Of a stretch of DNA of 64,000 bases, positions 36,950-49,500 are shown one piece after another. Each line of letters starts with the position of its first letter. Within the stretch, counting starts at the first letter, position 1. The position numbers and the translations under genes were made by a program. This stretch comes from Erodium maritimum. Lineage: Eukaryota > Streptophyta > Magnoliopsida > Geraniales > Geraniaceae. The notes beneath the pieces were generated by a model. The model did no database searches and was not told the origin of the DNA. It was given only the letters and a program-made list of their open reading frames with translations. Location of the stretch: assembly GCA_963921825.1 (NCBI GenBank), contig OY997593.1, positions 59,256,039-59,320,038 of the forward strand, written 5' to 3'.

Positions 36950-37615
36950 AGAGTTGGTAACATAATGGTTGCGGTAGTTTTAGAAACAGTGGAACAGCGG
37001 AAGCCTCCGTGTCACAAGTAGTAGACCACCACGAGGCAAGCGATATCGATACCGGGCACGAAACCGATCGGAGAACTAAAGTCTCGACAACCTCCAATAC
37101 CCAAATCACACAAATCTTGACACCAGAGGCCGGATCAGCTAGGTAGACGGCCAAAATAGCTCCAAGGAAGAGTGTAAGACAACACAACTGGCCGAGGTGA
37201 GACTCAAGGTTGGCGGACCTCCAACACCCACAGAGAGAACCACACCACCGAAGACACACCAAGCGTCGAGGAACATAGATATGTGTCAAACACGTTCGGA
37301 TCTGCACCAAACACAGTCGTCGAAGCACCAAAGTCTCCACAGCAAGCAGCCAACGAGATGGAGCAGAGGGGACTTACTTCGCTAATGGAGAAAGGAGCAT
37401 GTATTGGTCCGAGAAAGTTGGAAGATGAGTCATCCGGGGAGAGAGAGACCAAAAAATACGGAGCGAAAATGGAGAGAGGACAGCAGAAGAGAAAGAGGAA
37501 CGGGGAAGTGAAAGAAAAGAAGGGGTCCCCGTCGGTAACGACCAAAGCCAGAGCCGGGGAGAGAGAGATGAGGAGGGGCGACGAAGTCTCTTGTAGAGAT
37601 AGGGTTTGATGAGAC
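36950..37615 (-). other. GC-rich block, possible 5' part of a LINE-type element
   Basis: Read on the minus strand it opens at about 37612 with an AAACCCTATCTCTACAAG leader like those of the short LINE-tailed elements here and has a Ser/Pro-rich open frame, but no known domain. No A-tail or TSD was located, so class is uncertain. Confidence 0.35.
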
Positions 37616-38255
37616 ACCAAAGAGCATTATTTTAAGGACCTGACTAGAAAATAATTGATGGCAGTCTAATTGATTGGATTGTAACATTCAAACTTCTACA
37701 TCAAATTTTCTAGTCTCTATTAAAAAAATGTATGAATATTGTTATGAATATATGTGTTGGATGACTTCTTCAATTCATAAAGGCTTCTAGATTTATGTTA
37801 TAAGTCATTTGGCTATTTTATTTCCTTTATATATGTATAGATTAAGTGTATTGTATTAATAATTTATTAAGGTTATGTCATCTCGTGTACATGTTATAAG
37901 TCTATAAATAGAGAATATTGTAAAATATGAAGAGACATCAATACAATGATCTATTTTGTTCTCTCCATGTTCTCTTATATTCTCTGATATTATTCTTTCA
38001 TTTAAAACAAATACACTAACATTACTAAATAATTTTTGTATTAGGCCTGTCATCTCGGGTTGACAAATAAATTAGTTAGAATGAGAAGAAATTAATAGAA
38101 ACTCACCCTTAACCTGAAAACTATGAAAACCCATTCAAGCCCGACATTTTTATATATAGATGGATGAGATGCAATTGAGTTGTTCACTGTAAAAACACAA
38201 TAATTTTTAGTATGTGGTAGGATCGTTTTAGTAAAACTATCATATATTTTTATAT
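37616..38255. other. AT-rich spacer, nothing recognised
   Basis: Short broken frames only. Confidence 0.45.
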
Positions 38256-38925
38256 CAATTCACTAATTTAATCATTCCCGCTTCGTTTGAACTCCGACTG
38301 GCTTCGAACTTGCGCCAATATTTTTATTTTTTTCAAGAGCTTTATATCAAGATCATTGATGAATATATTTTGAAGAACAGAAAAATTTATTTTGGGGTTG
38401 ATTTAAAAAAATATATATCTGAATTTTTTTTATCAACACTCAACACTAGTATTATCAAGACGGAACACTAGTTTTATCACCTCATTTTCCAAAACTGAAC
38501 ATGATTCTTATCATCTCTTCACTTTTTTTATATCCTCGGTACATGTGTTTTATCACCTTATCACATGTTTTTATCAACATTGAACACTAGTTTTATCAAC
38601 ACTAAACTCTAGTTTATTACCCTTATTATCAAAATTGAATATGATTTTTATCACCTCATCACTTGTTTTTTATCGTCTCAATACAAGTTTTTTTTTATCA
38701 ACATTCAACACCAGTTTTATCACCCCGATATGAAACATTTATTAGTGAAGATTTATCAACATTCAACACTATTTTTATCACCCCGATATAATTTTTTGTG
38801 CTTCAAAATATATTGGATATGCTACTTGATAGATAACCATTGAATAAATAAAAATATTGGCAGAAGTATGAAGCTAATCGGAGTTAAAACAAATCAGGAA
38901 TGATTAAATTAATAAATTGGTCAAG
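38256..38925. mobile_element. Element M2: TIR element with a different minisatellite
   Basis: Same terminal sequences as M1: left CACTAATTTAATCATTCCCG ... GCGCCAATATTTTTATTT, and right (about 38803-38925) its inverted counterpart with GCTACTTGATAGATAAC and CAATTTATTAATTTAATCATT on the reverse strand. The interior (about 38400-38800) is again a tandem minisatellite, but of unrelated sequence: TTTTATCAACA(C/T)TCAACACTAG and TTTTATCACC(T/C)C words. No coding capacity. Confidence 0.7.
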
Positions 38926-39147
38926 AAAAAAAATGGACATTTGTCCACATGTCACCATGCTATCACAATTATGCCCTTGTTTGTGTGAGAAATGATGAAA
39001 TTGACATATATTTTGGGTGATGATGTGGCATCATGGTGAATGTTAGAACTTCAATGTGTATAGTTAGGATGGGTTCTCATAGTTTTTGGGATAAGAAGGG
39101 TTTCTAACCGATTTATCCTCTAATGTGAATACTAACTCTTGTCGATA

Positions 39148-40957
39148 TAAAGTAATTAATGTGCAGCCAAAAGCAATAGAGAAAGGAAAACCATGAAGCA
39201 GAAACGCTCTCTGCTTGGCCGGAGACCCAATTCCGGTGAACTTGTTGAGTTTGTATCTTTTTGCTCAGCCTTGGTGTCCTTGTACAAGGAGTTCCGGTCC
39301 TGTGTCGTCCCGGAAAAGAAGCGCTCCAAGGATGGCCCGACTTCTGGAGGTGGTGTGCAGGCGTTGCCTCGTCGGGGGTCACAGACTCGGCCCCGATCGT
39401 CGGCAACAAAGACGGGGAGACAGGGCCCGACTTCAGGAGAGGCTATTCCTGATCCAATTTCGAATGTTGGATCAAAGGGAGAGGAGCCAGCCGGAGTTGG
39501 CACGAGTGGAGCAGTTCGTCGTCGTCGTCGTCCGGTTCAATTTGAAGTGAGTGAAACGGAGCTATATGTTAGAAACCTGCCGTATCATTCGTCGGAAGAT
39601 TGGTTTCGGGACATGTTTGTTGAGTTCGGCGTCATAGCTTCAATTTCCCTGCTGAGATAGGCGAACAAGACAGGACGATTTTTTTGGTTCGTCCGGTATA
39701 CGACGTCCATGGCTGCTTCCAAGGCACTTGAGACGTTACACGGGACACAGGTGAGAGGCCATGTATTGTTTGTGGCGTTTTGCAGGCGGAGAGTGGCTTC
39801 ACCGGCGACTGAACCAGTCGGAAACGTAAAACAGAGCACCTTCTCTATTTTACGTGACGATCTGATTTCAACCCCCTCCGGTGATCTTGCTCGGACAGAC
39901 GGAGATGGACTGAAGCTTCCTGGAGGTGTGGCCAATCCCCAACCGATCACACCTTCTCCGGTGACTGTCTCGGCGCCGTTTGCCTCGGAGTCCGGCGAGC
40001 TTCCGTGTCCATCTTCGTCTCCTATCGATGGTGATCCCGTAGTTCCAAGGATTGCGTTATCTGATAACGGAGTCTCGGATTTGATTCCAGCTTTTGGAAA
40101 CTCGGATCCTGTGATCACTCCGAGAATGAAGGACGCGATCACGTCTGTGATTTTGACTCCGACCTGCGCAAATGGGCATGCTGTTGGGCTTGTTGCTGAT
40201 TTGGGCCAAAGATCTACTATTGTTGGGTTTGGACTCAACCAGGTTAATGTTTTAAACATGGTTGGGTCGGATCTGTCAAGAGGATTACATGGGCTTGCTT
40301 CAGGTAAGGCCCAATTGATGGCCCGAGAGGATCCGAGCTTGGTTTCCATTTTTAACCGAATGGAGAAGGACTTGGACCCCTCTTTTTTGGGATCAGGTGT
40401 AGGTTCTCGACGGGACGTTGAACCGATTTTGGAGTTTGGCTTGCAAGGAAGTCCATGGAAGGAAGCTTTGCAAAAACCGATAGCGGGGGCTGAGACAAAT
40501 CGACGGGGGCGTCCTAAGAAGGGTCAGGCGAAGGCGATCGCACAACCAGTGGTAGTGTATCAGACCAGAGCAAGGACTTCTGCTGATAAAGGGGATACTG
40601 CGGGACGTTTTTTGGTGGATGTAGACAAAAAGGACAAGCTCGGGTAACTGGAGCTACACCTCGAAAGTTGGTAGAAAAGATGTTGATCTGTGTTCTTTAG
40701 CTTCCGATAGGAAAGACATGGAGTCGATGGAACCATTTTCTGACCAAGCTCTTTCCCTTGTTCCGGTATCTAACCGGTTTTCTTGTTTGCACCCAATTAG
40801 GAAATAGGCAAGGTGTTTACGTCTTGTTTTATTTTGGGTCTGTTTCTGCTCTTTGTAGCTGTATTGGTTGGAGGAAAAGGTCTGTTTTAGATCTTTTCTT
40901 GCTTTGTTCTATTTTTTTATAGAACATTTGCTTAATAAATCTTAGCTTATCAAAAAA
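39148..40957 (+). mobile_element. Element F: ORF1-only RRM LINE, 14-bp TSD
   Basis: A 1.8-kb unit between AACTCTTGTCGATA at 39134-39147 and 40958-40971. Its 3' end (GCTTAATAAATCTTAGCTTATCAAAAAAA) is nearly the same as that of LINE A (GCTTAATAAAATCTTTAGCC plus TATCAAAAAAA), placing it in the same RRM lineage. It contains ORF1 and then the 3' UTR directly. ORF2 is wholly absent. Gene 1 shows the empty site. It is the distal part of the gene 2 upstream region. Confidence 0.92.
39193..40806 (+). pseudogene. Element F ORF1: RRM protein, one stop and one shift
   Basis: Starts MKQKRSLLGRRPNS. The RRM lies at about 39557-39783: ETELYVRNLPYHSSEDWF, a TAG at 39658, then ANKTGRFFWFVRYTTSMAAS and HVLFVAFC. 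A long Ser/Pro-rich linker follows, then a basic GRPKKGQAKAIAQPVVVYQT segment and, after a shift near 40643, WSYTSKVGRKDVDL, matching the ORF1 C-terminus of LINE A. The WVxIxG block of LINE A is not found, so the protein is also internally shorter. Apart from the two breaks the frame is open for 1.6 kb, which suggests recent activity. Confidence 0.85.
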
Positions 40958-41013
40958 AACTCTTGTCGATAAAGTCACTATTTTTTATTACTTAATCTTC
41001 CCAACCATTTTAT

Positions 41014-42375
41014 TTTTTTGAGGAAAGGTTATGTTTTCATTTAATCATATCCCAACCGGGAACAAATTACAAAGTCAAGGGATAAAAACCGATACAAGCC
41101 GAGATAAAAGTCGGAGTCTCCCGTTTGAAAAAAAAAAGGTGATTCGACACACTTGGCTGAAAATAAAAGGTTTCTACACAGCATGGTAGAATAGGTACGA
41201 CAACTAAAAATACGCACCATTACGATATACCAATGAGGTAAATACCTGAGTTGGTGGTATATACCAAATAAAGTGACTCCACAAGAAAGAACCATAGCCA
41301 AACTAGTGGCCCGGGAGGACTCGTCCGTTTTTGGGGCCAATAGGTTTCCATCCCCCATTGAGCCCTTACCTTCGAGCGTCCGGGTCAGGATCCTCATCGA
41401 TAAAACAAAGAGCAGGGATCCTATGTGTTCAACGGTTCATATAATTACCAGTGGTCACAACTGAATGCCAAGACACCATGGCGAGAGCAGAAGGGCAGTC
41501 CAAGAGCACTTCAAAAACTGTCAAGGCGAGAGGCACAAGATCGTTCAGGACTGACAAGTCTGAGAGTAGGGGCGGCAGCTAGGGGATTGTAAAAAACGAA
41601 CATGCTCAGAAGATCCTAAATCAGAAGCGAAGATATCCCGATCTACATAAAGGCGACCACAGTTTCGGCCCATGAGGAGGCGGCCATGACAGAGGTGCAC
41701 GAGCAGACGATCATAGACAACGAAGAAGAGACACATCCAATCCCCGGGAGGAGGAACAACCATACTAGTCAACCTTGAGGAGAGAGAAGGATAAGGACCA
41801 AAAACCTTCCCGTTCCCAACCGGAGGCCGAGTCCGATAGCTGCAATGACCAGAGCATGAAATTTTTCGTCAATTCTTGAACCAAGTTTCCACCATTCGAC
41901 GAGTCGGGTCCGATGCTCGCTATAACATCTAGAGCGCATCACAATCCGGCGAAGCCCGAACTGAAGAGACCTCTGCATGTCCAGCTGGAGCGAGCGAGCC
42001 TGACGAGTTGTACAGCGATCGGAGCGCTTCCCTCTTCGGCAAAACCCAGTCAAAGAAAGCCTCGGCAAGACAAGCCGGAGTAGATCTGACGCCCTCAGAT
42101 GAAGGCAAGGCTGCCCCAGAGAGGGAGGAGCAGGCCGGTGACAAACGGGCGTCCAAGAAGAACGGGACGGCTAGCGACAGAAGAGAAATGGTGGTTAAGG
42201 AACAACAAGGAGAACAGCGGGGATCGTGTGAACTCTCGACAGAAACAGAGGGTGACAAGAGGAGATGATACTCTGAAGAGGAGAGCATGCTACTAGTAGT
42301 GGCGGCTACAAGGAAGGCCCCGTTTAGGGCTTCACAGAACCACTATCTTTTTTTAACCAGTCTCAATTTCAAAGC
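41014..42375 (-). mobile_element. Element G: short LINE-tailed retroposon in gene 2 promoter
   Basis: The minus-strand 3' end GATTAAATGAAAACATAACC plus TTTCCTCAAAAAAATAAAA lies at about 41014-41050. The 5' end is near 42375. The gene 1 promoter runs uninterrupted from CTTCCCAACGACTTTTA to CTTGGGG, whereas in gene 2 the matching halves are at about 40993-41013 and 42380-42400, so the insertion occurred after duplication. GC-rich 5' part with open frames but no recognised ORF1, EN or RT domain. Confidence 0.75.
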
Positions 42376-42461
42376 AGAACTACTTAATAATTGGGGGGCT
42401 TCCCCAAGCCTTACCTTTAATATAAAGAAGACGAACTCAAGAGGAAACAGTCATACTTGAA
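42376..42461 (+). promoter_or_regulatory. Gene 2 proximal promoter, TATA-like box
   Basis: CTTCCCCAAGCCTTACCTTTAATATAAAGAAGACGAACTC (seen as separate words) is shared with gene 1. TTTAATATAAAG at about 42416-42427 is the TATA candidate. Only about 85 bp of ancestral promoter remain between the ATG and element G, so upstream regulatory sites conserved in gene 1 are now 1.3 kb further away. Confidence 0.45.
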
Positions 42462-43588
42462 ATGGAGCTTTATCTCCTTCCGTTGACTCTCTTCCTCTTC
42501 TCCATCATCATACTTTTGTTCTTCCACAACAAACGCAAAACCAGCATAAACCCTGCAGCAGCAAAACTTCCTCTTCCGCCAGGAAGCTCGGGATGGCCTA
42601 TAGTCGGCGAATCTTTGACATACCTCTCCATGGCCAAGAAAGGCCTCCAGTACAGGTTAGTCAATATATCCTTAAGTTATACATGTATATATAGCTCTAA
42701 AATATTTGTCTATCTGGAATTAGGTTTATAACGGATAGAATTAGAAGATACTCGTCCCCAAACATCTTCAAGACGTCGCTTGTTGGAGAAACCATGGCCG
42801 TATTGTGCACACCAGAGGGGAACAAGTTCCTTTTCTCCAACGAGAACAAGCTGGTCCAAGCCTGGTGGCCGGCCTCCCTCCAAAAGATCTTCAACTCATC
42901 GGAAGGAGCCAAGGTCTTCACCGACCACACCAGGCAAATGCGGCGACTAGTGATTCCCTCCTTCCTCAAACCTCAATACATCCAAAACTACGTCAGCATC
43001 TTGGACTCTATGAACAAGCGGCACATGAAGCAATTCTGGCAAGGCAAGCAAGTGGTTAGGGTTCAAGAGCTTGCCCGACACCACGCGTTCGTGGTGGCGT
43101 GCCGGCTATTCTTGAGCATTGAAGACACTTCATTGATAGAGAAGCTCGAGAAGCTCACTAAGGACATCGGTATTGGGATGTTGTCGCTTCCAGTTAACTT
43201 CCCCGGTACAAAGTACCGGCGCGCCATCAAGGCATCCAGGGCATTCCACAAGGAGGTTCTTGCCATTATTAAAAAAAGGAAAGAGAATACGAATATCGAA
43301 GTGGTAGCAGAGCAGGTACATATTCAAGGTCGTTTTCATTTCATGGTTAGTAAACTTTGAGCATCGATACATTAAACTATTTGAAAAAAATCATGCCATC
43401 GTAGGAGGACTTGTTGTCGTTCTTGCTGCGGTTCAGGGGCGAAAATGGAGAGTTTCTTAATGAACGTGACATAGGGGACAAGGTTCTGTCGTTCATCTTT
43501 CCAGCACACGATACTACAAGTACAGCTATTGTTGCCATTGTTAACTATCTTGCTGAGCTGCCTCATGTGTACAATCAAGTTTGGGGAG
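42462..43588 (+). CDS. Gene 2 exons 1-3 (5' half of the P450)
   Basis: Exon 1 42462-42655, intron 68 bp. Exon 2 42724-43315, intron 89 bp. Exon 3 43405-43588. Acceptors are ATTAG and CGTAG; donors are CAG|GTTAGT, CAG|GTACAT and GAG|GTACGC. Exon 2 has 15 of the replacements relative to gene 1, exons 1 and 3 three each. This part alone would give a protein ending before the ExxR and heme motifs if intron 3 were retained. Confidence 0.93.
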
Positions 43589-46500
43589 GTACGCACTCTT
43601 TTTTCAATAGTTATTTATAAGGGTAACTTGCCGTAACACAATAAACTTTTAGTTGTGAAAAATATTTGAATTAAAATCTATAAGATATCAAACTGTTCCT
43701 GTACCTGGGTTGTGAAAGTTAATCTAGGCTCGGAAATATATGTCGGTCCACCGATTTCTGGCCGCCCGGGCGAGCTAGGTGCGGCCAGGCGCTATAAATC
43801 GGCATTAGGCGCAGTGAATCAGACATCTATAGAGGCGGTGCTTTCAGCTGGAAAAGCGTATTGAATTCTTGGTCGATTCAAGCATATGGGTGACAAGAAA
43901 CAAATCGTTACACAAGGCTCCATAACTCCATCAGCAAAAGCAGGGAAATACATAAAATAAAAAGGGTAAACTACAAATACCTACCCCAAACTTGTAGCGT
44001 TTAACGGATACCTATCATAAAGTTTTTTTTAACTGATACTTACTCAGATGTTTAGTTATATAACAAATAGCCTAAGTCGTCAGGTAAAATGACAAATACC
44101 CTCAACTACACTTTAATAATTATTTAAAAAAATTATTTAAAAAAATTATTTTAAAAATTACTTTTGTTAGGTATATATATGTACTTATTAAATCACTTCA
44201 GTTTTATTTAAAAGGTAACTTCAATTTTATTTTAAAAAAATTATTTAAAAAATCACTGAAGGCATTTTCGTCATTTTAGTTGACAGTTTGGACTATTTGT
44301 TATATAACTAAACATCTGAGTAGATATTAGTAAACTTTTTTTTTATAATAAATATCATTTAAACGCTACACTAGCTTAAGGTAGGTATGTAATTTACACA
44401 AATAAAAAACTGACGAGACGAAAGAGCAACATAACAACCATCCAAACGGACAAGGCATTTATGGTCATCAATAGATAAGGTCTAGTTCCATCAATGGTTC
44501 AGCCTCATGCATCTTCAAAAATTAGTATAAACTAATCACACCAACTTATTACGCATGAGCTTTTTTTTTCTACAAAAAGTTACCATTTCATTAATTTAGA
44601 ACTGAATCTGACAAAATATGTGTATCAGGGAAACTCCTGATCATAGTAGAAGAGTTATTATAGTATATCGACTTTCTAGTGTCTTCCTACTCATAACTAT
44701 GTGACAAAAAAACCCTGACACAGTCGGTATGTTGGGGCGCTATAAAGGCGAACAAAAAGCAAATAACAATAAAACTAGTGTTTGCTCCTCAAGATCATGC
44801 CTGACTGCTGCATATTCTGATGGTTGGTACAAAACCTATTGACACTAGTTTCTAAGGGAGGAAAAGCTTTTCCCAGGGATACCTAGGGCCAGTCCCTAGA
44901 GCACTGAATCCCTTTAGTTCCTCTATCCGGGCCATCTTTTCGACCCGGTCTTGGTCATCCCGGGGTTCCTAAGCAGAACCCATTTTCACTTCCCCACCTC
45001 CCGCTCCACTAATAAACTTAGCTCAAGCTCTAAGTCCAGTTCTATCTCTGTGCACAGGAAGGTGTGGGGATCGGCTGGACTGCCCCTGGCTGGTTGGCCG
45101 ATCACCAAGTTCTTCCCAGTTGGATCATCGACCCGCGGTTGGGAAACCCGAAGAGCCTCCCTTCTTAAGGTGTAGTAACTGAGGATACAATTGATCCCCT
45201 TCCTGAGACAAAGGATCCTGAGGTACAGAAGTCGAGGACACTGGTCGATGAGGAGTCTGATCATTCCAATCCGTCGCATACATCTTCGGCTGACGGTCCT
45301 TCCGATACTCCAAGATGGATGAGTCTATATTTTGCTTACCCACCACTCCCGATCACAGTCAGCCATCATGTGACCAATCAGACCACAATTATAGAAAACA
45401 TGGTAAGTTTGGTATATGTAAGAGTGACACAAACCGGCTCGGGAAATTACCAGAATCAAAGCAGGGTCTGGCGGCGGATGAGGCGCTCCACGAGGTGCCA
45501 AAAACGTACTTTCACTACGCCGCCCCAACAGATACCCCACTCGTCACATGTGACCTCGACACATAGCCCTAGTGTCGATCCAATTGTCTCCCCCGTGGTC
45601 TTTCTGCGCACTACTAGAGGGAGGTCGTGGGCATGCACCCATACCTGTAGGCGGTCCAGAGTTGGAGACTCCCTAGCCATGGGATCCAGATCAGCTAGCA
45701 GGAGGGGCCGACCATCAAAACACCATGGCTCATTCCGCCGAACCCATAACCATGCCCCACCATGTCGAAATAGATCCCGAACACCCCTAGCCCGATGTCC
45801 TTGATGACCAACCGCTCAGCCGACTTCCCCTAAGCTCGAGAGATTATCCGGAGGAGGGTCTCCTAAGGGGTGGCTTGGCAGTCCATAGTTTTCATAGCAT
45901 GGCAAACTATTTCCGGGCGAGGACCGACGTACTCACCGGAAGGTACGGGACCTCAACCACCTCCTCTTCCTCCTTATCCAGCGAACAAGCCGAGAAGTCA
46001 TCCTTAATGTTAAACAGGTTGGACTCTACTGATACCGGTAGCTCCGCCGTCTTCTGGGCGGTCCCATTGCCCTTGGGTTTGAAAGCTCGACGGCGGTGGA
46101 TCATTCCCGACGGAGGAGAGAGGAGTGCCAGAATCACCGGCACCCGAGCCCCATTGGGAACGATGAGCCCATCACATAGAGCTTCGAGCTTTTTCCGTAC
46201 CGGTTCCACCCTCTCTGTGTCTACCATTGGAGCCTTCCCCCGAGCCGGATCCCTTATCAATGGAGGCGGCGGAATGGAGGTGGGAACTTCCAACACGCTA
46301 GCATAACTTGGGGCGGAAGCTAGGGTTGGGGGAAAGAGTGGGCGACTAACCACCGGCCGAGAGGAGCCGCCCTCCCGTGCGAGACACTAAGACAGAGCGG
46401 CTTACCCCAAAACCCCCATGTCCACCGCACTATTCAGAAGAGTGCATGCCAGCGTAGGCAGTGGAGAGACCAACGATTGAAGCATGCTAAGAACTTGAGG

Positions 46501-49500
46501 TTTCGGAGGCAGTTGAGGAGCTGAATCAATCGTCAAATGTTGGGATAGAGACGAGGCGAGAGGGCTGACGCCTGGCGAGGAAAGATTCGAAACCCTAACC
46601 TGACTTGGCGGAGATGTTAGGATTTTGGGCTTAATAGGACGGCCCGTCGTGGCTTCACCAGTGGCTCGGAAGAACCTAGAGCAAAGACTGGCGACGCCTC
46701 TGATGATGGAGTCGATACAAGGCCTATGGAAGCTGAGGAAGGGGAATCAAATTCGTAGACGCCTTTTGTTTTTTCTTTCGGTTTCGTCTTGGTTTGATAG
46801 GGGGCGTGACTTCCGAAGAGGGGCATGGTGGTGGCACATGTGGCGCGTGCTTCACCATGTGGGGTTGTGATGGGACGTGACCGGCGGTGGAGGTAACACT
46901 CACATCAGCGACAGGGGTAGAGACCTCTATAGGTGAGGCTATGGCTTTCTTGGAAAAGAGGGAAATCTCGCAAGTCGAGAAAGCTTCTCGAACTTAGCTT
47001 GTGTGTTTTTCTACTATTACTCGTGAGTTTAATTTTGTATTATATTTTAATATATAAATTTGAAAATTTTAGTAAATATAATTTGAAAACTTTTTATATA
47101 GTAAATATAATTTATATTTTACAATTTTAGTTATATATGTGTAATGTATAATGAAAATTAATAAAAAATCACCTAGATTTCGATTAGTCTCCGCCTGGAT
47201 CCCGACTAACACCTAGGAGTCTTCACCATCTAAGAGCATGTACATTGGAAAGACTCGTATAAGGGGTACGTATGGTGACTGTACAAAATAGTGAGTATGA
47301 GCCCCCGAATTTAGCGTGTTCCACAGTAGGAGGCTTAGTTTCTGAGTAGATGCTATTATATGCTGAATTGATATTTTGCTGAATTTCTTAAATTCTTCAT
47401 TAATACAATAATTATTATAAAAAATTGAAGTAAATTAGATTAACATAAAATAAATATTTTTAAATTTAAATAAAATAATATGAAGCTTCTAATTATTCAT
47501 CCCCGATTAATACTCTCATCGGGAAGGTTCCCCACGTTTGACCTTTTTCATCATTCGGTCGATCCTTGGCACTGCTCGTTCTATCATTCTGTCAACCCTT
47601 CGCCGGAGTCATTCTTCGATTGCCCGAATATTGACTTTCAACTCGTCGTCAGATGGTTGATCTGTATAGTGACTGTACAGAACAGTGACTGTGAGCCCCT
47701 AAATTTAGTGTGTTCCACAATGGGAGGCTCAGGTTCTGAGTGGATGTTGAATTCATATTTTGCTCAATTTATTAAATTATTTATCAAAAAATTAATTATT
47801 ATAGAAATTTGAAGTAAATTAGATTAAAATAACTTAACATTGTATTAAAATAAAATAAAGCTTCTAATTTTATTTATCCCCGATTAATACTCTCATCAGG
47901 AAGGTTACCTACGTTCGACCATTTCCCTCATTCGGTTGATACTTGGCATTTCCCTCTCTATCATTCTGCCAACCCTTCACCGGAGTCGTTCTTCGACTAC
48001 CCGAATATTGGCTTCCTACTCGTTGTCTGACATTTTGAATCTGAATTTGTGAGAGAAATTTTAGTTTTGGGGAGAGAAAGTTGAGATAGTATTAGTGGTT
48101 TGATAAATGAGAGAGGGTGTATATATAGATGGAATTTTGGGTTGTTTTAGGTTAAAAGCTGATATTTTGAATTAAAAAAAGTATACCTGTTACTGACCAT
48201 TACCCAATGGTCTGATTTTTTATCAATCGAAATGGCCACATGGCTGGTGCTGATTGGTTGATGCGCCACTCGCGATGCGCAAACCAACGACCCGTTATAG
48301 CAGTTCGTGGGGCGGGCACCGCGCCACCGACAGGCTATTTAACGGTTTGGCCACATGAAACGCGTTCCACAATACAGGATTCGTGACGCCAAACCTCTAA
48401 ATAACGGTTCGCGTGTCACAGGTCGCAATACGGACCGATACACTACACGTGGTCTAACTAACGTTAAGTGCCTTTTACAACCATACTTGGAACTTTACGA
48501 ACTCTAACACATGTAAAAGTTGAATTCTGCTACTTAACCCACATACAAAAGGCACGTGAGGTGAGTATTAAAGTGTGAACTTATATATCACGATTTTTTA
48601 AAGCATAAATAAAGTTTAAAGAGATCAATTCGATCCACACAAAAAGTATCCAAGTCTCACTGGTTTGGAGAGGTACACACGTTTTGTTTCATTCAAAGCT
48701 TATTCTTACCTTAGCAAATTTTACTAAATAACGCTTAACTTTAATTAACATGTTTTTTTGAACGAAAGGAGGAAATTTCATTAAACCTTAATAATCATAA
48801 CATCGATGTGCGTCAGGAAACAGGTTCTCTGACCAATTAAGAAGGACAGTACAAATTCGAAGTTCACCAATCTTTTTTCTACTATAATCCCCACTGACGA
48901 TGTTTGGATGTCACAAGGGCCAACAAAAACAAGTGCGAAGATAGTGCTGGAGGTCATGCTCCGAAAAACTGTCGCAGCAGTAATGGCCAAAGATTTCTCC
49001 AGTACTGGTGGGAATATACGCGAATCAACCGCCATCGATGGTGATTGGATGCCATAAGGGCCAACAAAAAAGCGAGTGCGAAGATGGTATTGGGGGTCCT
49101 GCTCCGGAAAACTGTCGCAGCAGTAATGACCAAGGATTTCTCCAGTAATGGTGGGAGAATATACGTGAATCAGGGTTCCCTCCCCGGAAAAGTCCCTGAC
49201 TCTCTGCGCGCTAGTCTTTGACCCTGCAAAGACAAAATTAGTGAAAATAAAAAAGACTCACTCAATGCTTGGTCCAGAATCGAGAGAGAGCTCGAGGATG
49301 GTTCGGCGGTGGAGGCCAAGGAGATCGACGCGCCGGTGGTGGCTTCAAAGACGACGAGGGTTGCTCAAGAGCGAGGATCTGAGACGGATTGATCCAGTGC
49401 CAGATCAATCTGCAATAGGGACAGAATATAGGGGTGTGAAACTTTACCCTGTTCGCATGCATTGGAGGAGTCCAAGGAGCTGGGGATATCCGAGGAATTA

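Noticed and set aside
36942-37620. Two long minus-strand ORFs (132 and 138 residues) as host genes
   Set aside because: No recognised domain, no splice logic, and leader-like AAACCCTA start. More likely transposon-derived.
19246-42461. Triterpene biosynthetic gene cluster
   Set aside because: Only P450s are present. No oxidosqualene cyclase, glycosyltransferase or acyltransferase motif was seen, and everything between the genes is repeat or unassigned DNA.
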